From Corythucha ciliata (lineage: Eukaryota; Arthropoda; Insecta; Hemiptera; Tingidae): a stretch of DNA of 64,000 nucleotides. Positions 11,196-24,762 of this stretch are shown piece by piece (within the stretch, counting starts at the first letter, position 1; each line of letters starts with the position of its first letter). A model generated the notes under the pieces. It had not been told where the DNA came from, made no database searches, and was given only the letters and a program-made list of their open reading frames with translations. The stretch covers positions 13,764,001-13,828,000 of the forward strand of contig CM075941.1 of NCBI GenBank assembly GCA_038030265.1, read 5' to 3'. Both the position numbers and the translations under genes were made by a program.

Positions 11196-14100
11196 CATAT
11201 AATGGCGGCTTTATACCGGATTGGTTCTTTCATAAATCAAATTTCACGGATCTGGCACGCTTAGAAAAAAATTTTGCTCAAACAAATTCTTCCGGGGGCG
11301 CCTGTGCGAAGGTGCGTGTTGCAGGAGAGCCGACACGCGACACCGCCAGAAGACCGGCTCACTGAGAATATTAATCATAATCACTTCTTTAGTTCTCCTC
11401 TCTTGAAGGGTCACCATCCCGCGTCCCTCTCATCACAATAACACACCTATGCTCCAAAGCCACTGTCACCACCAACCGGCACATTAGTGACAACACCACC
11501 GTTACCTCCGGGCCGACAACACAGCACTTTTAACGCGTTAAAGCGACATTTAAATGTTTATAAACCACCCTTTAGAGTGTATATTTGTACGCCATTGATT
11601 TCACATTAAGCCCTGGGGACGTGTTTGTGGAGCCGTGGAGGTGCCATTTTCCCTCTTCTCTTCTGAGGACTATCTTTACAACCTTTCACATTTCGCTACT
11701 CTTATCTGTGGAAGAAATGTGACAGTGTAACATGGAGGAATTGATGGGGTTTTAAGGGGCAGGTAGTGGGGGTAAACGTTGAAAAAAAAAGTAGGACATC
11801 TTTTGATGTTTTATTGATATTGGTTTTTCTATACCTACATTTGTTTAGGGTTCGGACGTAATAACCCCATTCTACCCACCAGAGCCGTCCCTTCCAACTT
11901 TTGTCCTTTAACTTTTTTCAGCGAGTCTATAGGAAACTCTGATTCTGTCCCCCTTAAACCTCACGATAAAATTTAGGGGAGGGGGCGCACTAATTTACTC
12001 ACCCATAGCCGTTGAGTGAGAACTGATCTAGAAAGAGATTAGGGCTTTTAACCCTCTGTTTTTTTGTGTGTGTGTGTGCCATCAAACGTCTTAAGTGTTA
12101 CCCGGACCTGTTTCACCCCACCGCCCCCACCCTTTTATGACCTCGTCTCTACCCGGTTGTTCCTGGAATTCTAATTGGAATTCTAAATGGTTTGTACCCT
12201 CAAAGACATGTCGCCACGTTTTCAATTTGATTGAATCCACTCGGCGAATGAATTAATAATTTCAACGTCTTCCCCAACCCGGCCTGCACCATCCCTCTCT
12301 GTTTTAATAGCGACACGCTGGAGGAATGAAAACAAATGGGCAGCGCAGCTTTGGCAAATTGTTCGAATCCGGTTGTATGAGTGAGGGGGGGGGGTAAATG
12401 TGATCCGATTAATTAAACAGTTCATTCCGCAAGAGAAAAAATGCAATTGAGTCTTATTGTTATACGTTTCACCCTTGTGTCGGTATAGACCACAGTTAAC
12501 TGTTCTAATCGCTAAAAACAATATTTTCATGGTTTTAAGTGTTTTTTTTTTGTTTTTTTCTCACAAAATGCTTCTATAAGGAACCTGTTGCATAAAATTG
12601 TATTACTTGAGAAAACGTCGGGCTCCAGAGTGCTAGAAGCTCTCTAAAAGGCCCTAAAAATAACTTTAGGTGCCACGGGGGCTCATTCGGTTTTTGCTTT
12701 TAGGCTATAGAAATTAAATATTTTCAAACCTGTAGACGATTGGGGCCATCAGCGGACATTTGTCGCGCTTTTACTCTCAGATGGGTGGCCAGCAGCGGTG
12801 GTGGTGCCTTCATGTCGCCCTTCGTTTTTACCTTTTTCTAATAAAAACGGTCGTGGTGTGGAAAAGGGTTAAGCGAGAACGCTGAAAAGATCTGATAAAT
12901 GGGAAAAGTATTCTTGTACTCTACAAGACAGCTCCACCCCTTCTCCATCACACCACATGCTACCTCACTGTATTTGAACAGTTCAAGAGCAACCCAACTA
13001 GTAAATATCGAGGGGGGGGGGGTAGCCTAGTGAAGACCAACAAACATTTTCGAATCCCCCCCCCCCAATTCTCTCAACACCACACCCTCTTAAAGCAAAC
13101 GGGAAGTGGATAGATAAACGCCAGTCCTTTCTATATTGAACAAACAACCTCAATCACATAGAAGAGGGCGAAAGAAGATGCCACACGGCGAAAGAGGTTT
13201 TTCACGTCGATGAGAAGTATTATTTGGGAAAGAAGGGGCTTGTATACTTGAGGAAAGGTGAAAGAAAGATGAAGGCGGGGGGAGGAGAATAAAAAATATA
13301 TTTATCTGATCCCAAGGGGCGAAGAATTGCTTTTCCGCTCATATTTCAACATTTCTTATTTAAAAAATGACGATCGAAACGAAGAAACGATAGTTTTTCG
13401 CGAATAAATAGCTCGCTTCGCCTCATCTTCTTACTTATTCAGCCAGGGTGGACGTCATTACGCGTTCCTTAAAACTAAATCAAAATGTATTATTTCTTAT
13501 TCATTTTCCCTGGTAGTAAAGTAAAAATTTGGCCCCACCTACGCCCCCTCCACCTGTGGTATACAGTTCTTGGCTGAACGAACTCACTACTGGGAGCAGA
13601 CGCTCTCAATATCGCTAAAAGTGTCTTTATAACCCCCCCCCCCACTCACACACATCCACTCCAGTTTTGTGAATTTTTCCGAGTAATCCTCATCTTAAAG
13701 ATATCTGGCGTAAATTTCCACTACTGAAGCTCGTCACGAATCGTGTTAACTCCGTATAGCTGACAATGAGAGACTGACGCGCCCCCCTAAAACTCTTACT
13801 TTGAAAAGACCGCCCCCATCCCTCATCGCACTTGGCGTTCCATAGTTTGCAGTGCTTAAAGTTTGTTTTGAGGCGTGGAAGTAAATATTCATCCCCCCCC
13901 CCCCAACCATCTGAAGGGTCTTGGGAAAGTTGCGTGTGGCGGGGGAGCGTTGGTGCGTTGGTGAAATGAACATAGAACCAACACAATCAACCCTTATAGT
14001 GTGGCTTCTACCCACGTTCTATTGAAAGCCAAGAAGAAAATACTTTTGTTCAAACTATTCAGGTGGCTTTATATTCTCCGCGTATCTTTTAAATAAAACC

Positions 14101-14214
14101 TTGTCCCCCCCCCCTTCACCGGTGAATCTCGTTTGGCTGAGTCTGTGAGTTCAGTTTTTTCCTATTTCGTGGGAATTCGTTAGTCTTTGAGAGCGGCTGC
14201 CCGTGGGTTCCATC
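11196..14214. other. Gene-free region
   Basis: No gene seen. It contains a short array remnant (11215-11295), a TG microsatellite (about 12065-12079) and several G or C runs of 9-12 bases (about 12385, 13013, 13059, 13635, 13894, 14105). The 102-codon minus-strand open frame at 12222-12530 shows no recognisable features. Confidence 0.5.
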
Positions 14215-15090
14215 ATTGCGAAATAAGCCCCGGCTCTAGCAATTTTGCTTAAATTAAGACTAGAAACTTGCAATTTCGCGAGAATAACGACGAGATCCCG
14301 TCAATTTCTCGACTCTTCAAACATTAAACTTGCCATTTCACAAAACTAGAGACCCGAAACAAGCAAATTCGCGAAAGCAAAGACCAGAAACAATAAATAT
14401 TTGGCTCGAATCTGTATCAATGGTATGACTTATCCGCTAAGTCATTCAATGACACGTATAACTACGTTCGACAGCAAAATTATTGCTTTGTAATTTCGCT
14501 GATTTTCACCCTCTTTGTGATTTCGCGACTGTTTATAGTCCCGAAGTATCGGAACTATAGTCCCGAACTTGCATTTTTTCGGATATTCAGCCTCGAGGCA
14601 CGCAATATTTCAAGGCAGTTTCTCTATTGAATCTCGACTCTTTGGCCACCGCTTGCAGTTTTTACCGAACTTATCCCCGAAACTGGCAATTTCACTCCTA
14701 TGCTAGCTCTGAATATTTGCAGTTTCTTGACTATTTCACCCCCTGGCTTGTGATTTATCTTGTTGTTAACCTCTAAAACTTGTCACGATAAAAAAAACAC
14801 TTTTGACTGTCAGTTATCGAGTAAAATTTGCTTTTTCTTTGCCTTATAAGATAACTCTCGTTTTATCAGGTGTAAATCGGATTCTGGGATCTAAATTTGT
14901 ATTTTTCTGCTTCAATGGTGAGTCCTGTGTTGATGTGGTAGGGGTAGGGGTGAAATTGCCAGTTTACAAGGGATTTCACCGGTTTCTTGGCAAACATTGA
15001 CAGAACACGACGAAAAATCGCAATTTTTGCCGTGTAAAATCCGTTTCTCGGGGGTAAAATTACAATATTTTGTTGCTTTTTAAGGGCAAA
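14215..15090. repeat. Degenerate array, AACTTGCAATTTCGCGA type
   Basis: Phrases like gaaacttgcaatttcgcgag, cttgccatttcacaaaa and actggcaatttcact recur irregularly every 30-60 bases. The type resembles the array at 47.4-48.5 kb. Confidence 0.55.
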
Positions 15091-17094
15091 CTGTTCAGTT
15101 TTGATGCTAATTAAGAGTCCTGTCCTGGCTACGCCCTTGCATGCTGGTACTACTAATAATAATAGTAATAATGATTTTCTAGTAATAGTTTTTACTATCG
15201 GGGACCGGCACCTTTTGTTTGGCATCCAAATTTTTTCGATTTTAAATTTGTGGATGGTTGATTGCCACACGTACTATTTAATTGACAGGTGCGGCGGGGG
15301 GGGGGGGATTTCGACAACAGAGTTGCCATTTTAGGACCATGCCCGACCCCGATTAAAAAGCACTTCATTGCAGAAACTTTGGTTTTATTTTTCACTCATA
15401 TTCGTGAGGCTCTTCTAGAAGCACGGTAGGGTTTTAAAAGTATTAGAGCCTTTTGGAGTCCTTTTGAAGAGCCCATAGGACCACAAACTATAAAGCAGTA
15501 CCTACCGTCCTTCCTATAATTACGACCTTTCAGTCACTCTACGTATATGAGCCCAAACAAAGGGCGTCTTCGATTTAGGCCTAGAAATGTTGTCCATTTT
15601 ACGTCTGAAAGGTTTCCGGTTGGTGAAGACCGGAGGAGGTTTCATCTTACCGATTTCCAAGACTTCTGTGCTTCTCCGCTTTTGATTGAGTCTGCTCTGT
15701 TCTTACATCGTTACTCTTGTAACGATGACAAAAGCTTTAACGATAGTCAGTCGTCGAAGCCGCCGCACTCGCCCTCCGTCAGTACCTTACGCTTTAACGA
15801 GTCCTTTTTCCCTAGCAACCCCCTTCTGTTCCTCTTCACATCAATTTGCGGAGGACGAAAAGGAAACGGAAGGAACTGTCTTACAGGTACGCCAAGATAT
15901 CAGAGGTGGGTGGCTGGAGGGGAGAATGCCCGGTCATTTTATCCCCATTAGGCCCAGCCATTAATAGCGATCGCGTCCTTAACGAAGAAGAGGATGAAAG
16001 CTCGTGAGTGAGAAAGTTTAGCGCCGAGGGGAAAATCTTCTAATTTCTACTCTTCGCGACCAATAAGTCGATTGCTCCCCTCTGCCCACCCTCTGTTCCT
16101 AAACACTGAGGGTGTCACTTCAAACACTACCTATCATTCTATTCTAGTGGTACGCAGAAAAAGGAAATATCGTAGTGTTATAGACGTAAATGACACTATC
16201 CAATGCCCATTAACCTGAGAGCTTTAATTTTGAAGCGCGGTAGCAAAAAAAAAAATTAAATGGCCCCGGGAAAATTAGAAAGACTGGGTGTGGGGGTGAG
16301 GGGGGTGAGAGCTCTCGAGATAAGTAAGAACTGTTCTGTACAGCGTTGTAAAGTAACTATTATTTATGTACGTAATTATGCAAATAGGAAACGCGTGGAC
16401 TGTAAAACCATTCGTTGAGGTGGTTTTTAAGGGGGGAAGAAGAGAGAGCGAATCCCGGGGAAAAGCCCATTTTCCTTTCCATTTCATTGCCTCGTGTGCT
16501 TTATTCCCCACTTCACTTTGTAATAAGCCTGAAGAGGAGAAGGTTGAAGCATGAAGAAACGCGAAATTTGGTGACGACGAAGAGGAGGGGGGCTGTGTGA
16601 AGGATGAGTGGGGACAGTACGTTCATACTCACAGAAAAAGTCTACGAAATTTTAATTATTAATGACCAAGTAGGATACCCTTAAAAAAGGGTTTCGCTTG
16701 AAAATACATTTTTCCCGAGTCTTAACAAGAACGTATACTTTTCTCCGCTAAATGAGGAGCAAAAAGAGACGAAGGAAACGTGTTAATTACGATGTTGAGA
16801 GGGAGGGTCGGGCTTTTGAAAATTAGGAAGGTCGTACTAAAAAGGAAAAACCTCTGAATAAGGGCTGTAAAGTCAATTCATTATGAAACGATACGAAAGA
16901 GTTGAGCGTGATATTTCAACTTTTTAAAGGAATGAATTAGTTCCTGGGAGGCGTAATTAACTCTATAATACTCGCAAATGCACTCTTAAAGTCCTTAAAA
17001 AAGTTTTGTGTTAGTCCACAAATTCTGTATAAAGAACTTACACCACGAGAATCAGATGACGGGCGAGGTTGTGGGGGTGGGGGCGTACCCGTCA
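15091..17094. other. Mostly gene-free region
   Basis: Apart from the weak candidate exon at 15725-15886, nothing coding is seen. A G11-12 run lies near 15297. The stretch 16.6-17.05 kb is AT-rich unique sequence. Confidence 0.4.
15725..15886 (+). other. Candidate first coding exon, function unknown
   Basis: The ATG has A at -3 and is the first ATG after an in-frame stop at about 15683. Fifty-four codons run to CAG|GTACGC at 15887. The N-terminus is basic and Ser/Arg-rich (MTKALTIVSRRSRRTR) and could be a mitochondrial presequence. The frame continues unspliced to a stop at 15964. No family is recognised and no partner exon was found. Confidence 0.15.
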
Positions 17095-18250
17095 CCTAGC
17101 ACTTGCACCCTAGCAGTTTCGCAATTTTCAGAGCGGCAATTGCCAGTTTCGCTATTGTAGGGCACAATTAGTCAATTTAGCTATTTTAAATGCGCGAATC
17201 GTCAGTTTTGCCATTTTGGGGCGCGATTATAGTCAGTTTAGACATTTTTTTTGTGAGAATAGCTAACTATTTTTAGGCAGCGAATTTTTAGGCTGTCACG
17301 TCATTTTTAGTAGAGCGAAGCACATAATTCCTCAATTAGCTCCTCCCTTGACAAGGGAGGATAACAATGCCTGAATCGTTGTCTGCTTTGAGGTGTTCCT
17401 CCTGGACGGATTGACCTTGCATGAAGACCAATTCGGTTTTCCACACCGTGAAGGACTCCACTCCACACCCCTCACTAAGCGACCACGACTGTCAAGGGCC
17501 TCTCAAGCTCCTGTTGGAGCTCTTCAAAGGGATTTCTTAGCCACGATCACAGATAGATCAACAGCGGATGTCATCCACAAGAAGTCCTTGCGGAAGTAAA
17601 TTAGCGTTTTTCTCTATTTCACCCACACGTTAGCACTTCTTCACAAAATTAGAAGAGAACGAGCGCTCTTTCTCAATTTTTGACACGAATTAGCTGAATT
17701 TTCGTCATTTTAGCCGAAAAGTTGTCTCAACAATCCGTGAATTGGCGTGGATGCGAATTAGCACGTGATTTTAATAGCCCAAAATTGGTATAGCTGCTAT
17801 TCCAATTCTAACAAAATTATCTCAATTTTAGCCGCGAATGAGCACTGGTTCTAAATTTTATCCGTGAAACAGCGCTTTCTCACAATTTTAGCTGTGAGTG
17901 AGCCCTTTTTCTTAATTTTAGCTGTGAATTAGCGTTCTTTTTGGTTTTACCCGCGAATCAGCTATTTTTCTCTGTTTTACCCGCGAATTATAGCGTTTAC
18001 ATTACACGACTCAATTTTATCTGTCAATGATTTATCTTTCTCAATTTTGTCGGCCAATTAGTGATTTTTTTCAATTTCAAGCGAGAATTAGCGCTGTTTC
18101 TACATTTCAACCGTGAATCAGCGCTTTTTCACAATTTTTACTATGAATGAGCTCTTTTTCTCAATTTCGGCCACTAATAAACGCTTTTTCTAAATTTTAT
18201 CTGCGAGTTGGCGAGTTTTTCACATCTTAACCTAAAAATTCCCATTTCTT
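17095..18250. repeat. Degenerate array, GCGAATTAGCGCTTTTTCTCAA type
   Basis: From 17600 to 18250 units such as gtgaattagcg, T-run, caattttagccg repeat about every 30 bases (for example 17890-18150). A related diverged block (cagtttcgcaattttcagag) fills 17095-17335. Between them, 17340-17600 is nonrepetitive, with an unremarkable 68-codon frame. Confidence 0.65.
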
Positions 18251-18509
18251 CATCTTTAAACTTTTCGGGGGAACCATTCTATTGGAGGCCCGGGGTGGTT
18301 CGTCCATCTTGCCCTTACCAATGCACGCGGGAAACATATTCTATGCAGTTACAGTTATTTTTCGAGATTATTTCCACACAATTTAATGTTTGAAACGGGT
18401 TTTAATTGGGTGCGTTGGATTTTAGGAAGGACAAAAATAGAAGTTTTTAGATTGGATGATCTATCCAGGGCTCTGAATGACCAATTTTTCTGTCCAAAAT
18501 ACATATGAA

Positions 18510-19510
18510 TATGCTCTAACCACAAAAGCTCTAACCGTGGAAAGATCTAACCACATTAACGTTAAACTGATATCAAAATGCTGTTAAAAAAACTAGAATC
18601 ACAAAAAGCTCTAACCACAAGAAGCACGGTACACAAAAATTGTCTAACCACAAACCAATTGAACCACAAAAACTTGAACCCCTTAAAGACTAAAATACCA
18701 AAAGATGAACCCCAAGAAGCTCGAACAAGAAAAAACTCCAACCACACACAAGAAGCTCGAATCACAGAAAACAGCAACCCCCAAAAAGTTGTAACCACAA
18801 ATACCTCCAACCAAAGTTGCACTAACCACAAAATGCTCCAACCACAAAATGATCTAACCACAGAATGCTCTAACCACAAAATGTTCTAACCTCAAAATGC
18901 TTTAACCACAAAATGGTCTACCGACAAAATCTTCTAACCTCAAAATGCTCTAACCCTGAAAATGGTGTAACCCCAAAATCTTGGTTTCCAAAAGCTCGAA
19001 TCCTACCACAACGAGCCCTGATGACAATAAGCCTGATCGAAGAAGAATTGAACCGAAGAATTTGAAAATTGAATAGAAGAAAGCTGTGACCCCGAAATGC
19101 TCTAACCAATAAATAAATTAAAAAATAGTAAAAAAATAATGTATATATATAAAGGAACCACAAAAAGCTCTTAAATGCGCAAACAACAAAACGCTTTACC
19201 ACAAAATAATCTAACCATAAATTGCTCTAACCCAGTTTGTGCCTTGTCCCTGGGACTAATGGATGGGAAGGAGACAACCGCCGAACGACGTGGGATGGCA
19301 AAATGCTGTAACCAGAAAATTCTCAAACCACAAAATGCTCCAACCCCAAAAGCTCGGTTTCCAAAAAGCTCTAACCACAACAAACCCTGATCTGAAAAAG
19401 TATAACCGAAGAAAAATTGAACTCAAAGTGACCAAACGTCGAAAACTGCAACCCCAAAATGCTCCAACCCCAAGAACCCTCGTGCACAAAGCGTTCTTGA
19501 GTTTAAACAA
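18510..19510. repeat. 16-bp unit array, CACAAAATGCTCTAAC
   Basis: The clearest part (18830-18960) consists of head-to-tail 16-mers close to cacaaaatgctctaac with one or two changes each. Degenerate units continue on both sides. Interruptions at 19020-19160 and 19230-19300 are nonrepetitive. Overlapping open frames on both strands are by-products of the repeat. Related 17-bp units occur at 31.64 and 40.64 kb. Confidence 0.8.
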
Positions 19511-20158
19511 GCAAACACATGAGGATTCTGGCTAAACTCTAAATTAGCGAACAAAGTCGAACGAACGACGGGCGTAATGCATCAAAACCGCGGTCTCGCA
19601 CTAAATAAAAACAGTTTGGAGTTCCACTGTTTGTTCAAAATAGAGTTGACGCTGAAGCTAATGTTATACTGCTATGAGCGAATAGTATATTTGCCTAGGA
19701 TTAAAAACAATTTGCCTGAAATTGTCATGTTCAGTCCACATATGAAATACAGTCCAGTCAGGAGGCCACCGCGATATAGTTCTCGCCTACTGATTGGACT
19801 GCGTATAAGCCCCGTGTAGTAGATTGTGACTATATACATACGTTTTTATATACATAGGATGGGGTGCCCGGGGGTGGAAGCACTGCGCTTATAGCATATA
19901 CGTAGGTCGTTGAGGCAAAGCACAAATCGACCATACCCTGAAAATAAATGTAGCGGTTGTGTCGGGGTTGGGGTTGCACTTCAAAGAGTGGAATCCCCCC
20001 TCCCTATAAAGGTCAAACCTTTATAAGCGAATCATTACCATTGTTCGTTTGAAATTCAACTCACCCCTTTCACACTCACAGAAATGAATTGACAGGACGT
20101 CATCGTTCCATTGTTGAGCTTACATTTTTTCTTCTAGTAAACATTATACATAATCTCG

Positions 20159-20208
<50 letters not shown>

Positions 20209-21844
20209 AGGTGGAAGCCAAAGTAGGCATTTCAATGATTTTACCGAACATGGTTTTATAAAAAGGCTTTTACGGGAGTTTAAATATATTCTGCCTCACT
20301 ACATACATACCGGAGGGCAATAATTGTTGCACTTAGTAAAATAAATAAACAGGCACGGTACTCACAACTCACACTTTGAACAACGTTTACCCCTCTCTCA
20401 CCCCACACACTTCTGTTGTAGTTTCATGTCTCTACATGTTTTCGCCTATATTTTTTAAATTGAACGCAAGAATCCTCTCGTGGGAATTACATTCGCTCTC
20501 TTATTTATCCAAAAACTTCCGTTTTCCAACAAAATATAGTCAGTCACTTTTTCTATTTCTCTTTCTCTCACCCACGTTTTGATGTTTCAATGGCGTTTTC
20601 ATTCGATTTCGTTTCCTAAAATACTTGACCCGCAGCCTCCCTATAGAATCCCCAGATGCACGGCTACCGATCGTGTGGGGCGGTTAAGAGGAGACCACGA
20701 TGAAACTTCGTTATAGGTACTTTTCCTCTATTACAAAAAAAAAAAAGGTTTTGTTGTTTTTTTCTCTCGAAAGGATTGCTGGTCGGCGAGAGATGTGAGG
20801 CAGGTAATAATAAGAGTTTGACACGCAACTTGACGTGTCCAGATGCATCACAGCATTTTTGTTGTTGTTCTTGTTGTTTTTTCTCACCTTTTAGTAGTAT
20901 ATTGTACACCTAGGCATGAAAGGCATACTTTTCCGGGCCGAGAAAAAAAGTGGATTTTTCGAGGCCTAGAGCACGCCTTTCTGCCGAAGTGCACACATGA
21001 TTTTTTATCCTACGCAAGAAAAGGAAAAAATTAGTAAATTATAGATCGACAAGTTTCTTATGGACCAAAAGAAGTGGTATAAATTCGGTTAACTTTCCGA
21101 ACACCCCCTCCCCCTCAGAGTCCACTAGAAACTTGTCAAGTTATTGTGTTCAGTATAAAACTGGAAGGTGGAATAAAAATAATACGTTTACCCATCCGTA
21201 TTTGACAAAATACAATATAAAAGTGCATCTAGACAAACGACAACGCCTCTGTGAGTGGGAACGACATCGGTCGGCATGGAGGAGTGAGGAGAAGTGCGTT
21301 GCTTGGCAACGAGAAGAATCCCTGCAGGAATAGGACACAAAATGTGATAGTCATCCGAAGCGCATCTTGGTGGCAAATTTTAGCAAACATTTTCATGCCT
21401 AGACATGAAAATCGTATTTTCGCGCTACCTGCTTTGTAAATTGCCCACAAAGTCATATGGAAAACCAAGTCCTCAGACTCGAGGAAAAAAATGTTTTTTA
21501 TTTTGGGTTGGGATTTTTGCTCCCGTTAAGAATAAAAAAGGAGAAAACCCGCCAAATACAAAAATTATTATATTTATTTTCGGTTTGAAGTTGTAGCGTG
21601 ATATCTATCTTGATACCATGTGTTTTTTCAACACTCAACTTTTGTATAATTTTTGAATTTAGCGGGTAATCTACTTTCATAGTAGAGCAGCGCAACGTAT
21701 CGGGACCAAAAATCCCAACCCACGAACCGCTTCATTTCTTTAACATACAAATAATACAAAGTTTAATGACTTGGTTTTCCATATGACTTTGATTGCCCAT
21801 TACGATAACGTAATAATTCCAGTAAGTTGAATTTTTCATAACCT
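19511..21844. other. Gene-free region with A46 tract
   Basis: An uninterrupted A46 run lies at 20162-20207. A compact hairpin at 19751-19803 pairs cagtccagtcaggaggc with gcctactgattggactg around an 18-base loop. No coding sequence is recognised. Confidence 0.5.
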
Positions 21845-22225
21845 GGGGCCTTAGTACGAACCCGTGCGAAAATGCCACGTGATGCGGTTGCTATGACGGG
21901 ATAATGTCTATCGTGTCAGTTACTAAGAGTATAAGTCAAAAATTAGCCATTTTTCGTTCTTGCACTCAGCTTGACGGCCTGCCTCTACTCTTCTGTTCTC
22001 AAGAGTACAAGTCACGAAAAAAACCGAATTCCTATTCCTAAGGGGACTTGTACCAAACAGTATTGTTAGGGTTTTATTTAAATTGAAAAGTTTGGAACGC
22101 TCTCTTGAAAACTTCAATTTTTTGAGTTATACTCTTAGTAACTGACACGTTAGATGTTATTTCTTATTCGGCGTCCTTGGATCCCGCTTGCGGCATTTCT
22201 TCCCGAACTTTCGTACTAAGGCCCC
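21845..22225. mobile_element. 381-bp foldback MITE (GGGGCCTTAGTACGAA termini)
   Basis: It starts ggggccttagtacgaa and ends ttcgtactaaggcccc. A second paired segment lies inside: cgtgtcagttactaagagta (21913-21932) faces tactcttagtaactgacacg. The middle has no open frame of note. Flanks (aacct and tggta) show no clear target duplication, so superfamily is unassigned. Confidence 0.8.
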
Positions 22226-22331
22226 TGGTACTTTATAGCTTCAGTTTTTGAAAACTGCACAGTAAAGGCTTAAAACTGACATGAAAAGTTTTTTACATGT
22301 CAGTTTTCTATAACCTTGTGCAACCTTTGTT

Positions 22332-22524
22332 GAAATGTTATCACCTCATCAGTGATTATAGGGTAATATTCGACGGCGGTTGCGCAAAAAATAACGTACA
22401 TCACTCGACTATTAAGTGGTACTACTCGCTCGTTTTTAATTAGCGGCCTCGGCAAGCCTCGTCCGCCAAACAAAAAGCTAGCAGGTAATGCACCTCTTAC
22501 TAATCTTGTAATTTAATCTACTAT
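22332..22524. repeat. Conserved dispersed repeat, copy 1
   Basis: About 193 bp matching 55305-55532 at roughly 93% over the aligned core, which includes ataacgtacatcactcgac and taattagcggcctcg. A 12-bp hairpin (aaaactgacatg / catgtcagtttt, about 22273-22310) lies just upstream and a 9-bp hairpin (tttcatgac / gtcatgaaa) just downstream. No coding frame; nature unknown. Confidence 0.75.
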
Positions 22525-24762
22525 TTCATGACAGTTGCGAGTCATGAAAGCACGCGTTCTCACATCGAGTAGGATAAAAACGTCAATTTTCCCACCCACC
22601 GACTCATAAGCCCGAACAGTTTACCGAGTACAATTCACAGACGTTTTCACATTGATCTGTGGGGTTAGTACATAGGTTAGGGGGGGAGGCAAAAACAACG
22701 AAATCAGGCGAGAGGAGCGTCGATTAAAAATTGGTATGTAAATGGGGGTGACCGTGAATGAGGTTGGAGGGCAAAAAAATTAACGTTGGAAAACAAGTGA
22801 GAAAGAATGGAGGGAGGCAGTTAAAAGTCAAGCTCATCAAAAGCTAGTAAAAAGTGTTTTGCGGGGGTGTAGCCTTTCGAGGGCGAAAACAGCAGTTAAA
22901 CGTTACAGTGGGAAAGGGGTGACCAAAGCCAAAAGAGGAGGCTTTCCGAAAAAAAAAAAAAAAAATCCAACAGCACTTATCTGATAGAGCAATTCATCAC
23001 TCCACTCCACCACTGAGCCCCCCACCAACCACACACCCAGCATACGTCCACAAATAACGTCTCGCATTGTTAAGACGTTGGGCTCTCTCCATTTTCTGCC
23101 CTCTTCTTCAACAATCAAACACAGCCCCGCGGGCTAATTCTTTTGTAATAACGCGGCGAGAACAATTTAGCGATTACTTGTCTAGTTGTCTCTCACCCCT
23201 CCACCAACGATATAATCTTTTAATGCCGGCGTATCTTTTTCATAGCTCCCGTCCAACTTGTCCCCTCCCCTCCACCTTTGATGGATTGAGATAGAAATAA
23301 GTTGACGCCCAAAAAAACTTTCTTTTTTTTCCGTACATGATGCAAGGGGCATTGTACACGAATAATACTAGAAAACAATAAAACAAAGGTTAGAACACAC
23401 TTTTTCCCCGCCTTGGCGTCACCAACAATCGAAACGTTGACGATGCTGTATTGTTGGCAAATAGGTCTTTCGCATGTAATTTGTCGGTGTATACAAAAGG
23501 TAAATGGAGGGCGACGACAATTAACACACGCTTGGGACGACGAGGCCCTGGGTCAACTTAAATTGATTTTTTAACGCTGTATTCTCCCGGTGGGGGGGGG
23601 TGGACGGTTAATCAAGAATCTTGTATCCCCCTTCCACTCACAATGAACCCGAAAGTTGGGCTCCTCCTCCTAGTATGAACAGTGAAAACTTAAAATATTG
23701 TTTCGAGCCGATCGACGGGCCTACAAAATTGTCATTTCAATCCGTACAACCCCCTTCACCAACTAGAAAATCGTTCATTTAACCGCCTGAAAAATTTGGG
23801 GCTTGTCTCGAAATGACCGATTTAACCCCTCAAAGTGTTGACACAACCCAATACTTCAAAGCTACTTTGCAGCTTTCCCGTACAGTGGCTTTTTGGGGTG
23901 ATCGATTTTTCCTTGTTCTCTTGACAAAGAAAGAAAGAAAAAAGACACTAAACCATCCCCTCACTTTGGCCTCTTTATAATGGCAACAATAAAGCGCCTG
24001 TTTCTTTCAAATTGACACCAATCGAGCCGTGATGTTTACGAAATCAAGCCAGTGGCTGTAGTGGTGGGAAGGGAGGGGGGAGCAGAAGGTAAGAGCTCAA
24101 CACGTGTTTATTGATTTGCGTATCCGTACCACCACTCGCACACTTGATGCCTGGAAAAAAAAATCAGGGAATTCTGAAATTTTACGACTAAATTAAAGAC
24201 AAATTAAGAGTTTAGTCACGAAGTCAACGCAATTCTCCTTTGTTTCCAGATGTAAATCGCCTAGGAGATGCGCAGTTTACCTACGGTAAGTTTTTTTTTT
24301 TTTAGATTTGATTTACTTTGTTCGCTTTTTATTGTTTTTGGCGTAGTCAATATACGCTGCCGTCCCATGCATGCCCCGGCAAACCGTCCGGTGAGCTGAT
24401 CACTGCTTGCTTAAATAATTAGAACAGACCCAGACTAACAAGTTCCTGTACTTCCACTACTTTTTTTTTTCTTTTTTTCAAATGCTGGATCCACTCTACT
24501 GAAATTCTCTCTATCTCAGGTTTTTTTATGTTCGCGAATCGTTTTATTTTTTCAAGTATTGGTGGGCATATTGGACCAGTCAAAATAAAATTGTCCAGCC
24601 AGTTGACAATTTTGACCGCATTTCACCCCTAAAAATATATTCTCGTCAAATCAACATTTTATTATTTTCGGTTCCACAAATCTTGTGAAAAAATGTGTTT
24701 CTCAAAGAGCCCCACCCGTAAAATTGGGGTTTTGAAAGAGTCAAACACGTTAAGTTGTATTT
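22525..24762. other. Gene-free apart from a candidate microexon
   Basis: AT-rich, with an A17-18 tract near 22950 and a G run near 23591. The candidate 36-nt microexon at 24250-24285 is the only exon-like signal noted. Confidence 0.45.
24250..24285 (+). other. Candidate 36-nt microexon
   Basis: A pyrimidine-rich acceptor (tctcctttgtttccag) ends at 24249 and a full consensus donor GTAAGT starts at 24286. The 36-base interval is a multiple of three. Two of three frames are open; one reads VNRLGDAQFTY. The host gene is unknown. Confidence 0.3.

Noticed and set aside
17340..17600. Possible exon in nonrepetitive island within an array
   Set aside because: A 68-codon frame exists but splice sites and homology are lacking.
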